Shown here: one piece after another, positions 1-9,531 of the stretch
Position numbering within the stretch: position 1 is the stretch's first letter
Layout of the letters: every line of letters begins with the position of its first letter
Assembly: GCA_900177435.1 (NCBI GenBank)
Contig: FXAI01000015.1
Location: 1 to 64,000, forward strand
Length of the DNA stretch: 64,000 nt
Origin: Alteromonadaceae bacterium Bs31
GTDB lineage: Bacteria > Pseudomonadota > Gammaproteobacteria > Pseudomonadales > Cellvibrionaceae
Direction of reading: 5' to 3'
The notes under the pieces: generated by a model
Databases searched by the model: none
What the model was told of the DNA's origin: nothing
Seen by the model: the letters and a program-made list of their open reading frames with translations, nothing else
Translations under genes and position numbers: made by a program

Positions 1-3000
1 GTAATGGTTTGGCCATTACTTAAATTAACGGTCATGGCGGTGTCAGTTGGGTTAGTAACCGAAGCAGTGTAGGTAATTGTGCCGCCTGCTTCAGTAATAG
101 ACCCAGTAGCACTTAAGGATATTGTTGTGGAATCAAGGGTGTCTGTTATTGAAGTGACCGCAGGCGTGGAATCGATAATTACACTTTCGAAGTTACCACC
201 CGACGTGCTCGCAATAGTCGCAGAAACGGAAGAAGCATCTGCATACACATCTTCGTCCGCAGCAACTACAACATCAACAGTACCCGAGCTATCACCGGCA
301 GCAATAGTAATGGTTTGGCCATTACTTAAACTAACGGTCATGGCGGTGTCAGTTGGGTTGGTAACAAAAGCCGTGTAGGCGATGGTTCCGCCTGCTTCAG
401 TAATGGAGCCAGTAGCGCTTAAGGATACCGTTGTGGAATCAACAGTGTCTGAAATTGAAGTAACTGCAGGCGTTGAATCGATAATTACACTTTCGAAGTT
501 ACCACCGGAAGTATTATCTATGCTGGCATAAACTGAAGAAGCATCTGCATACACATCTTCGTCCGCAGCAACTACAACATCAACAGTACCCGAGCTATCA
601 CCGGCAGCAATGGTAATGGTTTGACCATTACTTAAATTAACCGTCATTGCGGTGTCAGTTGGGTTGGTAACGGTAGCTGTGTAGGTAATTGTGCCGCCTG
701 CTTCAGTAATAGACCCAGTAGCACTTAAGGATATTGTTGTGGAATCAACGGTATCTGTAATTGAGGTAACTGCAGGCGTGGAGTCAATTACAACGTTTTC
801 GAAGTTACCACCCGACGTGCCCGCAATTGTGGCAGAAACGGAAGATGCATCGGTATATACATCTTCGTCCGCAGCAACGGCGACGTCAACAGTACCCGAG
901 CTATCACCGGCGGCAATGGTAATAGTTTGCCCATTACTTAGATTAACGGTCATTGCGGTGTCAGTTGGATTAGTGACTGAAGCGGTATAGGTAATTGTTC
1001 CACCGGCTTCGGTAATAGTCCCAGTAGCACTTAAGGATACAGTTGTTGAATCAACGGTATCTGTAATTGAGGTAACTGCAGGCGTGGAGTCAATAACGAC
1101 ACTTTCGAAATTACCGCCAGAAGTACTATCTATTGTTGTAGAGATGGATGAACTATCCAGGTAAACATCTTCGTCAGCAGCAACTACAACATCAACTGTA
1201 CCCGAGCTATCACCGGCAGCAATAGTAATGGTTTGGCCATTGCTTAAATTAACCGTCATTGCGGTGTCAGTAGGATTAGCGACTGAAGCGGTATAGGTAA
1301 TTGTTCCACCTGCTTCGGTAATAGACCCAGTAGCACTTAAGGATACAGTCGTTGAATCAAGGGTGTCTGTTATTGAAGTAACTGCAGGCGTTGAATCAAC
1401 AACAAGGTTTTCGAAGTTACCACCGGACGTTGTATCGATGCTGGCAGAAACCGAAGAAGCATCTACATACACATCTTCGTCAGCAGCAACGGCGACATCA
1501 ACAGTACCTGAACTATCACCGGCAGCAATGGTAATGCTTTGACCATTACTTAAATTAACCGTCATTGCGGTGTCAGTAGGATTGGTAACCGAAGCGGTGT
1601 AAGTAATAGTTCCGCCGGCTTCGGTAATGGAGCCCGTCGCACTTAAAGAAATAGTCGTTGAATCAAGGGTGTCTGTAATTGAAGTAACTGCAGGCGTGGA
1701 ATCAATAACGACACTTTCGAAGTTACCACCCGACGTGCTCGCAATAGTCGCAGAAACGGAAGATGCATCGGTATAAACATCTTCGTCTGCAGCAACTACA
1801 ACATCAACAGTGCCAGTACTATCACCCGCAGCAATCGTAATGGTTTGGCCATTACTTAAATTAACGGTCATTGCGGTGTCAGTTGGGTTGGTAACGGAAG
1901 CGGTATAGGTAATTGTTCCACCTGCCTCGGTAATCGATGCAGTAGCACTTAAGGATACAGTTGTGGAATCAAGGGTGTCTGTAATTGAAGTAACTGCAGG
2001 CGCTGAATCAATAACGACACTTTCGAAGTTACCACCAGAAGTACTATCTATTGTTGCAGAGATGGATGAACTATCCAGGTATACATCTTCGTCTGCAGCG
2101 ACTACAACATCAACAGTACCCGAGCTATCACCAGCAGCAATGGTAATGGTTTGACCATTACTTAAATTAACGGTCATTGCTGTATCGGTAGGGTTAGTGA
2201 CTGAAGCGGTATAAGTAATTGTTCCGCCTGCTTCAGTAATAGACCCAGTAGCACTTAAAGATACAGTCGTTGAATCAACGGTATCTGTAATTAAAGTAAC
2301 CGCTGGCGTGGAATCAATAACGACACTTTCGAAGTTTCCACCCGACGCAGTATCGATGCTTGCAGAAACCGAAGAAGCATCTGCATACACATCTTCGTCC
2401 GCAGCAACGGCAACATCTACCGTACCTGAACTATCACCCGCAGCAATGGTAATGGTTTGGCCATTACTTAAATTAACCGTCATTGCTGAGTCAGTTGGAT
2501 TAGTCACAGAAGCAGTGTAGGTAATGGTTCCACCAGCTTCGGTAATTGAGCCAGTAGCACTTAAAGATACGGTTGTGGAATCAACAGTGTCTGTAATTGA
2601 AGTAACCGCTGGCGTAGAATCGATAACGACACTTTCGAAGTTACCTCCCGACGTGCTCGCAATTGTGGCAGAAACGGAAGTTCCATCTGCATATACATCT
2701 TCGTCCGCGGCAACTACAACATCAACAGTACCCGAGCTATCACCGGCGGCAATGGTAATGGTTTGACCATTACTTAAATTAACCGTCATTGCTGTGTCTG
2801 TTGGATTAGTGACTGAAGCGGTATAGGTAATTGTCCCACCGGCTTCAGTAATGGAGCCAGTAGCACTTAAGGATACAGTTGTGGAATCAAGGGTATCTGT
2901 AATTGAAGTAACTGCAGGCGTTGAATCGATAACTACGTTTTCGAAATTACCGCCAGACGTAGTATCGATGCTGGCAGAAACTGAAGAAGATTCTACATAC

Positions 3001-6000
3001 ACATCTTCGTCTGCTGCAATGTTTACATCAACAGTTCCTGAGCTATCACCCGCAGCAATGGTAATGGTTTGACCATTACTTAAATTAACGGTCATTGCTG
3101 TATCTGTTGGATTAGTAACGGAAGCGGTATAAGTAATGGTTCCGCCTGCTTCGGTAATAGACCCAGTAGCACCTAAAGATACAGTCGTTGAATCAAGGGT
3201 ATCTGCAATCGATGTAACTGCAGGCGAAGAATCAATAACAAGGTTTTCAAAATTACCGCCAGACGTAGTATCGATGCTGGCAGAAACCGAAGAAGCATCT
3301 GTATACACATCTTCGTCAGCAGCAATGTTTACATCAACAGTTCCTGAACTATCTCCGGCAGCAATGGTAATGCTTTGACCATTACTTAAATTAACCGTCA
3401 TCGTGGTGTCAGTTGGGTTAGTGACTGAAGCGGTGTAAGTAATAGTTCCGCCGGCTTCAGTAATGGAGCCCGTCGCACTTAAAGATACAGTTGTGGAATC
3501 AAGGGTGTCTGTAATTGAAGTAACTGCAGGCGTGGAATCAATTACAACGTTTTCGAAGTTACCGCCAGAAGTGCTATCTATTGTTGTAGAGGTGGATGAA
3601 CTATCCAGGTAAACATCTTCATCTGCTGCAACAGCAACATCTACAGTTCCAGAACTATCGCCGGCTGCAATGGTGATAGTCTCACCATTACTTAAATTAA
3701 CCGTCATCGCGGTGTCAGTTGGGTTAGTAACCGAAGCGGTGTAGGTAATGGTTCCACCAGCTTCGGTAATAGACCCAGTAGCACTTAAAGAAACTGTCGT
3801 TGAATCAAGGGTATCTGAAATTGAAGTAACTGCAGGCGTGGAATCAATAACAAGATTTTCGAAGTTACCACCGGAAGTATTATCAATACTGGCAGAAACC
3901 GAAGAAGCATCTGCATACACATCCTCGTCAACAGCAACTACAACATCAACTGTACCCGAGCTATCTCCGGCAGCAATAGTAATGGTTTGACCATTACTTA
4001 AATTAACGGTCATTGCTGTATCGGTTGGATTAGTGACCGAAGCGGTGTAGGTAATTGTGCCGCCTGCTTCGGTGATTGAGCCAGTTGCACTTAAGGATAC
4101 AGTCGTTGAATCAAGGGTGTCTGTTATTGAAGTAACTGCAGGCGTGGAGTCAATAACGACACTTTCGAAGTTACCACCAGAAGTACTATCTATTGTTGTA
4201 GAGATGGATGAACTATCCAGGTAAACATCTTCGTCTGCAGCAATGTTTACATCAACAGATCCCGAATTTTCCCCCGCAGCAATGGTAATGAATTCACCAT
4301 TACTTAAATTAACGGTCATTGCGGTGTCAGTGGGGTTGGTAACAGAAGCGGTATAAGTAATTGTTCCGCCGGCTTCAGTAATGGAGCCCGTTGCACTTAA
4401 AGATACGGTTGTGGAATCTATGGTATCTGCAACTGAGGTAACTGCAGGCGTTGAATCAATTACAACGTTTTCGAAGTTGCCGCCGGACGTGCTCGCATTT
4501 GTCGCAGAAACGGATGATCCATCGGTATAAACATCTTCGTCAGCAGCAACGGCAACATCAACAGTACCCGAGCTATCTCCGGCGGCAATGGTAATAGTCT
4601 CACCATTACTCAGATTAACCGTCATCGCGGTGTCAGTTGGATTAGTAACAGAAGCGGTGTAAGTAATTGTTCCGCCGGCTTCGGTAATGGAGCCCGTCGC
4701 ACTTAAAGATACAGTCGTTGAATCAAGGGTGTCTGCAATTGAGGTAACTGCAGGCGCAGAATCAATAACAAGGTTTTCGAAATTACCGCCAGACGTAGTA
4801 TCGATGCTGGCAGAAACTGAAGAAGCATCTGCATACACATCTTCATCCGCCGAAACGGCAACATCAACAGTTCCAGAACTATCACCGGCGGCAATGGTAA
4901 TAGTCTCACCATTACTTAAATTAACGGTCATTGCAGTGTCAGTTGGGTTGGTCACAGAAGCTGTGTAGGTAATTATTCCGCCTGCTTCAGTAATGGAGCC
5001 CGTCGCACTTAGAGATACTGTTGTTGAATCAAGGGTGTCTGTTATTGAAGTAACTGCAGGCGTGGAATCGATAACTACGTTTTCGAAATTGCCGCCCGAC
5101 GTAGTATCGATGCTTGCAGAAACCGAAGAAGCATCTACATACACATCCTCGTCAGCAGCAACGGCAACATCTACCGTACCTGAACTATCTCCGGCAGCAA
5201 TGGTAATGGTTTGACCATTACTTAAATTAACGGTCATTGCAGTGTCAGTGGGGTTGGTAACAGAAGCGGTATAAGTAATGGTTCCGCCTGCTTCAGTAAT
5301 GGAGCCCGTTGCACTTAAAGATACCGTTGTAGAATCAACAGTATCTGTAATTGAGGTAACTGCAGGCGTTGAATCAATTACAACGTTTTCAAAGTTGCCA
5401 CCAGAAGTGCTATCTATTGTCGCAGAAACGGAAGATCCTTCTGCATACACATCTTCGGCCGCAGCAACGGCAACATCTACCGTACCTGAACTATCACCCG
5501 CAGCAATGGTAATTGTCTCACCATTACTTAAATTAACCGTCATGGCGGTGTCAGTAGGATTAGTGACAGAAGCGGTATAAGTAATTGTTCCGCCTGCTTC
5601 AGTAATGGAGCCCGTTGCACTTAGAGATACTGTTGTTGAATCAAGGGTGTCTGTTATTGAAGTAACTGCAGGCGTGGAATCGATAACTACGTTTTCGAAG
5701 TTACCACCGGACGTGCTCGCAATTGTGGCAGAAACGGAAGATGCATCGGTATAAACATCTTCGTCAGCAGCAACTACAACATCAACTGTACCCGAGCTAT
5801 CACCGGCAGCAATAGTAATGGTTTGGCCATTACTTAAATTAACGGTCATTGCTGTATCGGTAGGGTTAGTGACTGAAGCGGTATAAGTAATTGTTCCGCC
5901 TGCTTCAGTAATAAACCCAGCAGCACTTAAGGATACAGTTGTTGAATCAAGGGTGTCTGTAATTGAAGTAACTGCAGGCGTTGAATCAATTACAAGGTTT

Positions 6001-6240
6001 TCAAAGTTGCCTCCCGACGTACTCGCAATAGTCGCAGAAACAGAAGAAGCATCGGTATACACATCTTCGTCTGCTGCAACTGTTACGTCTACCGTACCTG
6101 AGTTATCTCCCGCAGCAATGGTAATTGTCTCACCATTACTTAAATTAACGGTCATCGCGGTGTCAGTTGGATTGCTAACTATAGCGGTGTAGGTAACGGT
6201 ACCGCCGGCTTCGGTAACTGCGCCAGTCGCACTTAATGAA
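1..6240 (-). repeat. Tandem 306-bp coding repeats, 21 copies, of the adhesin
   Basis: The anchor for the segment encoding NGQTITIAAG recurs at positions 1, 307, 613, 919 and so on to 6121, exactly every 306 bp (102 codons) with no insertion or deletion. Copies are nearly identical, but short blocks alternate between variants in a mosaic way: for example DVYTDASSVSATIAS versus DVYLDSSSISTTIDS, or TFTVD-type versus VVVAADEDVY-type segments. This pattern suggests repeated unequal recombination or gene conversion. The array continues past position 1. Confidence 0.95.
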
Positions 6241-8783
6241 ACAGTCGTTGTATCTATGCTGTCTTCAACAGTGGTGAGCGCTGGCGTGCTGTCTATTATC
6301 AGGTTTTCAAAATTACCACCCCTTGCTTCAGTTATGCTCACGCTTTCGGTTATAGACGTTTGATAAACGTCGTTAGTGCTAGCGATGGAAACTGAAGCCG
6401 TAGTTTCACCGGCGGCAATGGTGATCGTTTCACCATTGGATAATTCAACATTTACTTCAGCCTGGGCCGGATTGCTCAGAGTGGCGGTATAAACAAGGTT
6501 CGAACCTTCGGTTATTGAGGCTGCAGCCGTAAGCGTTAAGCTTGTACCATCGGCGTCATCCAGTATTGCTGTACTTACTGGCGTGCTGTCCACACGCAAT
6601 TCAGAAATATCCACGCCACTTGTGGACACAATAGCGGCACTTACACTTGCGCTATTTTCATAAACATCATCAACAGTATTTAGGCTAAGCTCCCCGCTGG
6701 TATCTCCCGCCGCGATTGTAATGGTTAGACCATTATCAAGCTCAATGGCGAGCGGCGTATCCAGGGCATCACTAAGTGTTGCGGTGTAGGTGATAGCCTC
6801 ACCTTCTGTAACAGCGGCATCGGCGCTTAACGATAGCTCTACAATATTTTTAACTTGTGTGAGTACTGGCTGCCTGTCGATAAGCAGGTTTTCGAAGTTG
6901 CCGCCACTTGCATCGGAAATGGCAACAAGAACAGAGCCTGCAGTATTTGCTGGGATTTCAATACTTTGCTCGGAGCTACCGGCGGCAATCGTGAGGCTTT
7001 GACCATTATCGAGCTCAACCACAACATCGCTGTTAGCGGGGCTGTCCAGTTGCAGGGTATAAACAATGTTCTCGCCTTCCACCACCGCTGTGCTGGCACT
7101 CAAACGCAAAACGGTGTCATCACTATCATTTACGACAGTGGATACAGCGGGCTCACTACTAATGTTAAGTAACTCGAAATTCCCGCCTTCTACCTCAATA
7201 ATTTCAGCACTGACACTGGTATCCAGAGCGTACACATCATCTGTTGTGGCAAAGTTTACGGCTCCAGCACTCGCACCTTCGGGAATGAAAATGGTCAAGC
7301 CATTATCTAGGCGGATGGTCATGTCACTACCCGCTGGATTATCAAGGGTAGCAAGGTAGGTTACTGCACCGCCCTCCACTACGCTTTCCGTCGCACTGAG
7401 GGATAGCTGGGTCGCCGTTGCCTTATCAATAACCTGAGTCGCAGTGGACACCACCTCTAATTGTTCGAAGCTCCCGCCCGTTGTTGCCACTATGGCTGCG
7501 GAGATGAACTGGTCAGTACCCTGATAAACATCATCTTCCACCGGCATTTCAATAACACCAGAGCTGCTGCCTGCAGCTATTTGGATAACACCACCATTAT
7601 CCAGCGTTACCGTCATGTCACTACCGGCCGGATGGTCGAGACTGGCGACGTAGCTAACCATACCGCCCTCAACAACCAGGCCGGAAGCTGCGAGCGTAAG
7701 CGTTGTAGTGTCAAGGCTATCTGACACTGTCGAGGTCGCAGGTGTGGGGTCTACCTGCAGGTTTTCGTAGCCACCCCCCTCTGCAGAAACAATACTTGCG
7801 CTGGCCTGCCTGTCTCCGGCATAAACATCATTGTCTGCACGCTCTACAACACTCGCCGTCACCTCCCCAGCTGGGATAGTAATTTGTAAACCGTTGTCCA
7901 GAACAATCGTTAAATCGGTACCAGCGGGGCTGGTAACGCTGGCGGTGTAAGTAATGTCACCACCCTCAGAAACGCTTAGGCTTGCACTAAGCTGCGCTTG
8001 TGTCTCGTCGTTGTCATCAGTGATTAAGGTTGTAACCGCCGTACTCGGCACATTCAGGTTTTGCAAGCCGCCGCCGCTCACGGAGGTGATGGTTGCGCTA
8101 ACACTATCCCCACCCAGGTAAACATCATCGCTAGCAGTAACTTCGCCACTGCCGGATAGCTGGCCTTCCGCAATGGTGATAAATAATCCATTGCTAAGCT
8201 CAATGCTCATATCCGATTGCGCGGGCTCATCCAGCAACAAGGTATAGGCAATTAGCTCGCCTTCAGCAACGGTCTCTGAAGCGAAGATCGTTAACTGGGA
8301 ACTTGGGAACAATACAGCCCCCCGATCACCATCAGCATCCAGGTCAACGATTTCCGGTGTAGCCAAGGTGTTATCGGATATATCTAAGTCCGGCAAGGAT
8401 TCCAGGATGCGTGCCAGGCGTACAAAATCGTGGCCTTCATTAGTGGGGCCACCACCGGCGGCGGTTTCTTCAATAACTTCGTTGAGGTCCAGGCCTGATT
8501 CAAGTGCCTCCAGTACTGCAGCTACATCCTCGTTTTCGATAGCGTTTTCTTCTGCAACAGGCACATCCGGGCTCAGCAAATCCGCAGTGACCGCCACCTC
8601 ACCACTTTCGGACATGAGCATGGTGTTGCCATCCGCTAGCTGGAGTTCCACCTCGCCACCACTGGTAACAATGACATCACCCTCATGGATGACGTCTCCA
8701 GGTCTCAACTTGCGCCACTCACCACCGGAGGATTTGGCATAGTTGGTTCCACTGACAGAAATTACGGTAGCAATAGGAGTCAT
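1..8783 (-). CDS. Giant LapA-class repeat adhesin, type I secreted, 3' end beyond window
   Basis: An uninterrupted frame runs from ATG at 8783 to the window edge, 2,927 codons, and its C-terminus is missing. Residues 1-70 fit the LapA/BpfA retention module (begins MTPIATVISVSGTNYAK). An acidic helix-rich stretch follows, then TAAG at residues 107-110 and the family sequence NEGHDFVRLARI. Residues from about 170 onward are Ig-like beta-sandwich repeats: seven divergent copies of 91-99 residues, then 21 near-identical 102-residue copies. In the family, the retention module plugs the outer-membrane channel and the repeats reach outward to bind surfaces. The expected C-terminal calcium-binding RTX and secretion signal would lie upstream of position 1. 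It is the last gene of the export operon, 76 bp after the LuxR gene. Family and site are clear; ligand and total length are unknown. Confidence 0.9.
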   Translation of the reverse strand, partial: MTPIATVISVSGTNYAKSSGGEWRKLRPGDVIHEGDVIVTSGGEVELQLADGNTMLMSESGEVAVTADLLSPDVPVAEENAIENEDVAAVLEALESGLDLNEVIEETAAGGGPTNEGHDFVRLARILESLPDLDISDNTLATPEIVDLDADGDRGAVLFPSSQLTIFASETVAEGELIAYTLLLDEPAQSDMSIELSNGLFITIAEGQLSGSGEVTASDDVYLGGDSVSATITSVSGGGLQNLNVPSTAVTTLITDDNDETQAQLSASLSVSEGGDITYTASVTSPAGTDLTIVLDNGLQITIPAGEVTASVVERADNDVYAGDRQASASIVSAEGGGYENLQVDPTPATSTVSDSLDTTTLTLAASGLVVEGGMVSYVASLDHPAGSDMTVTLDNGGVIQIAAGSSSGVIEMPVEDDVYQGTDQFISAAIVATTGGSFEQLEVVSTATQVIDKATATQLSLSATESVVEGGAVTYLATLDNPAGSDMTIRLDNGLTIFIPEGASAGAVNFATTDDVYALDTSVSAEIIEVEGGNFELLNISSEPAVSTVVNDSDDTVLRLSASTAVVEGENIVYTLQLDSPANSDVVVELDNGQSLTIAAGSSEQSIEIPANTAGSVLVAISDASGGNFENLLIDRQPVLTQVKNIVELSLSADAAVTEGEAITYTATLSDALDTPLAIELDNGLTITIAAGDTSGELSLNTVDDVYENSASVSAAIVSTSGVDISELRVDSTPVSTAILDDADGTSLTLTAAASITEGSNLVYTATLSNPAQAEVNVELSNGETITIAAGETTASVSIASTNDVYQTSITESVSITEARGGNFENLIIDSTPALTTVEDSIDTTTVSLSATGAVTEAGGTVTYTAIVSNPTDTAMTVNLSNGETITIAAGDNSGTVDVTVAADEDVYTDASSVSATIASTSGGNFENLVIDSTPAVTSITDTLDSTTVSLSAAGFITEAGGTITYTASVTNPTDTAMTVNLSNGQTITIAAGDSSGTVDVVVAADEDVYTDASSVSATIASTSGGNFENVVIDSTPAVTSITDTLDSTTVSLSATGSITEAGGTITYTASVTNPTDTAMTVNLSNGETITIAAGDSSGTVDVAVAAAEDVYAEGSSVSATIDSTSGGNFENVVIDSTPAVTSITDTVDSTTVSLSATGSITEAGGTITYTASVTNPTDTAMTVNLSNGQTITIAAGDSSGTVDVAVAADEDVYVDASSVSASIDTTSGGNFENVVIDSTPAVTSITDTLDSTTVSLSATGSITEAGGIITYTASVTNPTDTAMTVNLSNGETITIAAGDSSGTVDVAVSADEDVYADASSVSASIDTTSGGNFENLVIDSAPAVTSIADTLDSTTVSLSATGSITEAGGTITYTASVTNPTDTAMTVNLSNGETITIAAGDSSGTVDVAVAADEDVYTDGSSVSATNASTSGGNFENVVIDSTPAVTSVADTIDSTTVSLSATGSITEAGGTITYTASVTNPTDTAMTVNLSNGEFITIAAGENSGSVDVNIAADEDVYLDSSSISTTIDSTSGGNFESVVIDSTPAVTSITDTLDSTTVSLSATGSITEAGGTITYTASVTNPTDTAMTVNLSNGQTITIAAGDSSGTVDVVVAVDEDVYADASSVSASIDNTSGGNFENLVIDSTPAVTSISDTLDSTTVSLSATGSITEAGGTITYTASVTNPTDTAMTVNLSNGETITIAAGDSSGTVDVAVAADEDVYLDSSSTSTTIDSTSGGNFENVVIDSTPAVTSITDTLDSTTVSLSATGSITEAGGTITYTASVTNPTDTTMTVNLSNGQSITIAAGDSSGTVDVNIAADEDVYTDASSVSASIDTTSGGNFENLVIDSSPAVTSIADTLDSTTVSLGATGSITEAGGTITYTASVTNPTDTAMTVNLSNGQTITIAAGDSSGTVDVNIAADEDVYVESSSVSASIDTTSGGNFENVVIDSTPAVTSITDTLDSTTVSLSATGSITEAGGTITYTASVTNPTDTAMTVNLSNGQTITIAAGDSSGTVDVVVAADEDVYADGTSVSATIASTSGGNFESVVIDSTPAVTSITDTVDSTTVSLSATGSITEAGGTITYTASVTNPTDSAMTVNLSNGQTITIAAGDSSGTVDVAVAADEDVYADASSVSASIDTASGGNFESVVIDSTPAVTLITDTVDSTTVSLSATGSITEAGGTITYTASVTNPTDTAMTVNLSNGQTITIAAGDSSGTVDVVVAADEDVYLDSSSISATIDSTSGGNFESVVIDSAPAVTSITDTLDSTTVSLSATASITEAGGTITYTASVTNPTDTAMTVNLSNGQTITIAAGDSTGTVDVVVAADEDVYTDASSVSATIASTSGGNFESVVIDSTPAVTSITDTLDSTTISLSATGSITEAGGTITYTASVTNPTDTAMTVNLSNGQSITIAAGDSSGTVDVAVAADEDVYVDASSVSASIDTTSGGNFENLVVDSTPAVTSITDTLDSTTVSLSATGSITEAGGTITYTASVANPTDTAMTVNLSNGQTITIAAGDSSGTVDVVVAADEDVYLDSSSISTTIDSTSGGNFESVVIDSTPAVTSITDTVDSTTVSLSATGTITEAGGTITYTASVTNPTDTAMTVNLSNGQTITIAAGDSSGTVDVAVAADEDVYTDASSVSATIAGTSGGNFENVVIDSTPAVTSITDTVDSTTISLSATGSITEAGGTITYTATVTNPTDTAMTVNLSNGQTITIAAGDSSGTVDVVVAADEDVYADASSVYASIDNTSGGNFESVIIDSTPAVTSISDTVDSTTVSLSATGSITEAGGTIAYTAFVTNPTDTAMTVSLSNGQTITIAAGDSSGTVDVVVAADEDVYADASSVSATIASTSGGNFESVIIDSTPAVTSITDTLDSTTISLSATGSITEAGGTITYTASVTNPTDTAMTVNLSNGQTI
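6241..8260 (-). repeat. Seven divergent Ig-like repeats at the N-terminal end of the adhesin
   Basis: The same strand motif (NGxxxxIxxG) recurs at 6421, 6718, 6991, 7288, 7582, 7879 and 8176. Spacings are 300, 297, 273, 297, 294, 297 and 297 bp. Copies share the fold pattern (VTEGGxxTYTA..., DDVY, GGNFENL) but little nucleotide identity, unlike the array that follows. They look like older, fixed repeats. Confidence 0.85.
8454..8465 (-). other. Predicted LapG protease site (TAAG) in the adhesin
   Basis: Codons ACC GCC GCC GGT encode T107-A108-A109-G110, followed by a Gly-rich turn and NEGHDFVRL. In Pseudomonas fluorescens LapA the periplasmic protease LapG cuts between two alanines of a TAAG motif at the same residue numbers. 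The match in motif, distance from the N-terminus and flanking sequence makes c-di-GMP-controlled release likely. Neither LapG nor LapD is encoded in this window. Confidence 0.8.
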
Positions 8784-8859
8784 AAATAAGTCCAGACGTT
8801 CTAAAAAATGGATTTGCTTAGAACTAAAGTTTAAACTTATTTATAGGCCAAAACCTGCA
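8784..8859 (-). promoter_or_regulatory. Leader of the adhesin gene with inverted repeats
   Basis: The 76-bp gap between the LuxR gene and the adhesin holds an inverted repeat, GTTCTAA (8798-8804) with TTAGAAC (8818-8824), and a perfect 12-bp palindrome AAGTTTAAACTT close by at about 8825-8838. Either could be an operator or an mRNA processing structure separating adhesin expression from the secretion genes. There is no strong Shine-Dalgarno; GGA lies about 9 nt before the ATG. The function is inferred only from position. Confidence 0.35.
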
Positions 8860-9531
8860 CTAAAGGGCAGGTAGCTTAGACGGAATGTCACTATTAGGGC
8901 GGGATATTTCGATATTGTTAAGTAATAAGGAGAGTTCGACCCGATTGCGCACCTCAAGCTTGTCAAAAAGCGAGGTAATGTGTGATTTTACGGTTCGCTC
9001 CTTGATGTCGAGAGCCGAGGAAATTTCAGCGTTGGTAGCACCGGTGGCTACCAGCTTGCCAACGGCAACCTCTCGCTGACTGAGGATGCCACCAAAACGC
9101 TCAACCCCCCCTTTATTCTGCTTTTGTTGTGACGAGGGCCCTTTTTGATTCAAGGCTGCCATAACCCGTTTAAGCAGTTTATTGCCGATCCACAAGCCTC
9201 CGTGACTTACAACCAGCACCATTTCCTGCATCAAGGTGGCCGCGGAAAGGGTGTGGCCATAACCAATGGCCCCGTCCTTGATCACATCGATGGCCTCATG
9301 CAAGTTTGGCGTAGGGCTTAAAACAAAGACTTTCCGACCGGTGGCTAAACAGGCGTCCAGCCACTGACGCTTGTCATCGCTCCTTAAGTTCATGTAATCG
9401 ACAAAAATTAATGAATCATCAAAGTCATCAAACTGCCGGGGTAAACCACAATAAAAAACGGCGTGTGGAAATGCCTGCTTCCAGTTTGGCAGGATGTGCG
9501 GTGCAGAGCTGATAAAAATGGGAGTTTTCAT
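8860..9531 (-). CDS. LuxR/FixJ-type response regulator with degenerate receiver
   Basis: This 223-residue protein has a C-terminal GerE-type helix-turn-helix at about 155-212 (LSQREVAVGKLVATGATNAEI, then IKERTVKSH). The N-terminal 120 residues have the length and strand pattern of a receiver domain. The acidic pair expected after strand 1 is absent (PIFISSAPH), although an Asp is present at the end of the presumed strand 3 (IFVDYM), so phosphorylation is doubtful. The ATG overlaps the TGA of the adaptor gene by 4 nt, so the two are probably translationally coupled. Its place between the exporter and its adhesin substrate suggests it controls adhesin expression. It is confident as a LuxR-family regulator; target and signal are inferred. 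Confidence 0.85.
   Translation of the reverse strand: MKTPIFISSAPHILPNWKQAFPHAVFYCGLPRQFDDFDDSLIFVDYMNLRSDDKRQWLDACLATGRKVFVLSPTPNLHEAIDVIKDGAIGYGHTLSAATLMQEMVLVVSHGGLWIGNKLLKRVMAALNQKGPSSQQKQNKGGVERFGGILSQREVAVGKLVATGATNAEISSALDIKERTVKSHITSLFDKLEVRNRVELSLLLNNIEISRPNSDIPSKLPAL

Noticed and set aside
79-6192. About twenty plus-strand frames of 60-100 residues starting near every 306 bp
   Set aside because: They are repeats of one antisense shadow of the adhesin array, with the same Val/Ser-rich sequence each time, no ribosome-binding sites and interrupted by stops in each unit.
1-6240. Possible CRISPR array because of regular repeats
   Set aside because: The period is 306 bp with no unique spacers, and the repeats are an open coding frame.
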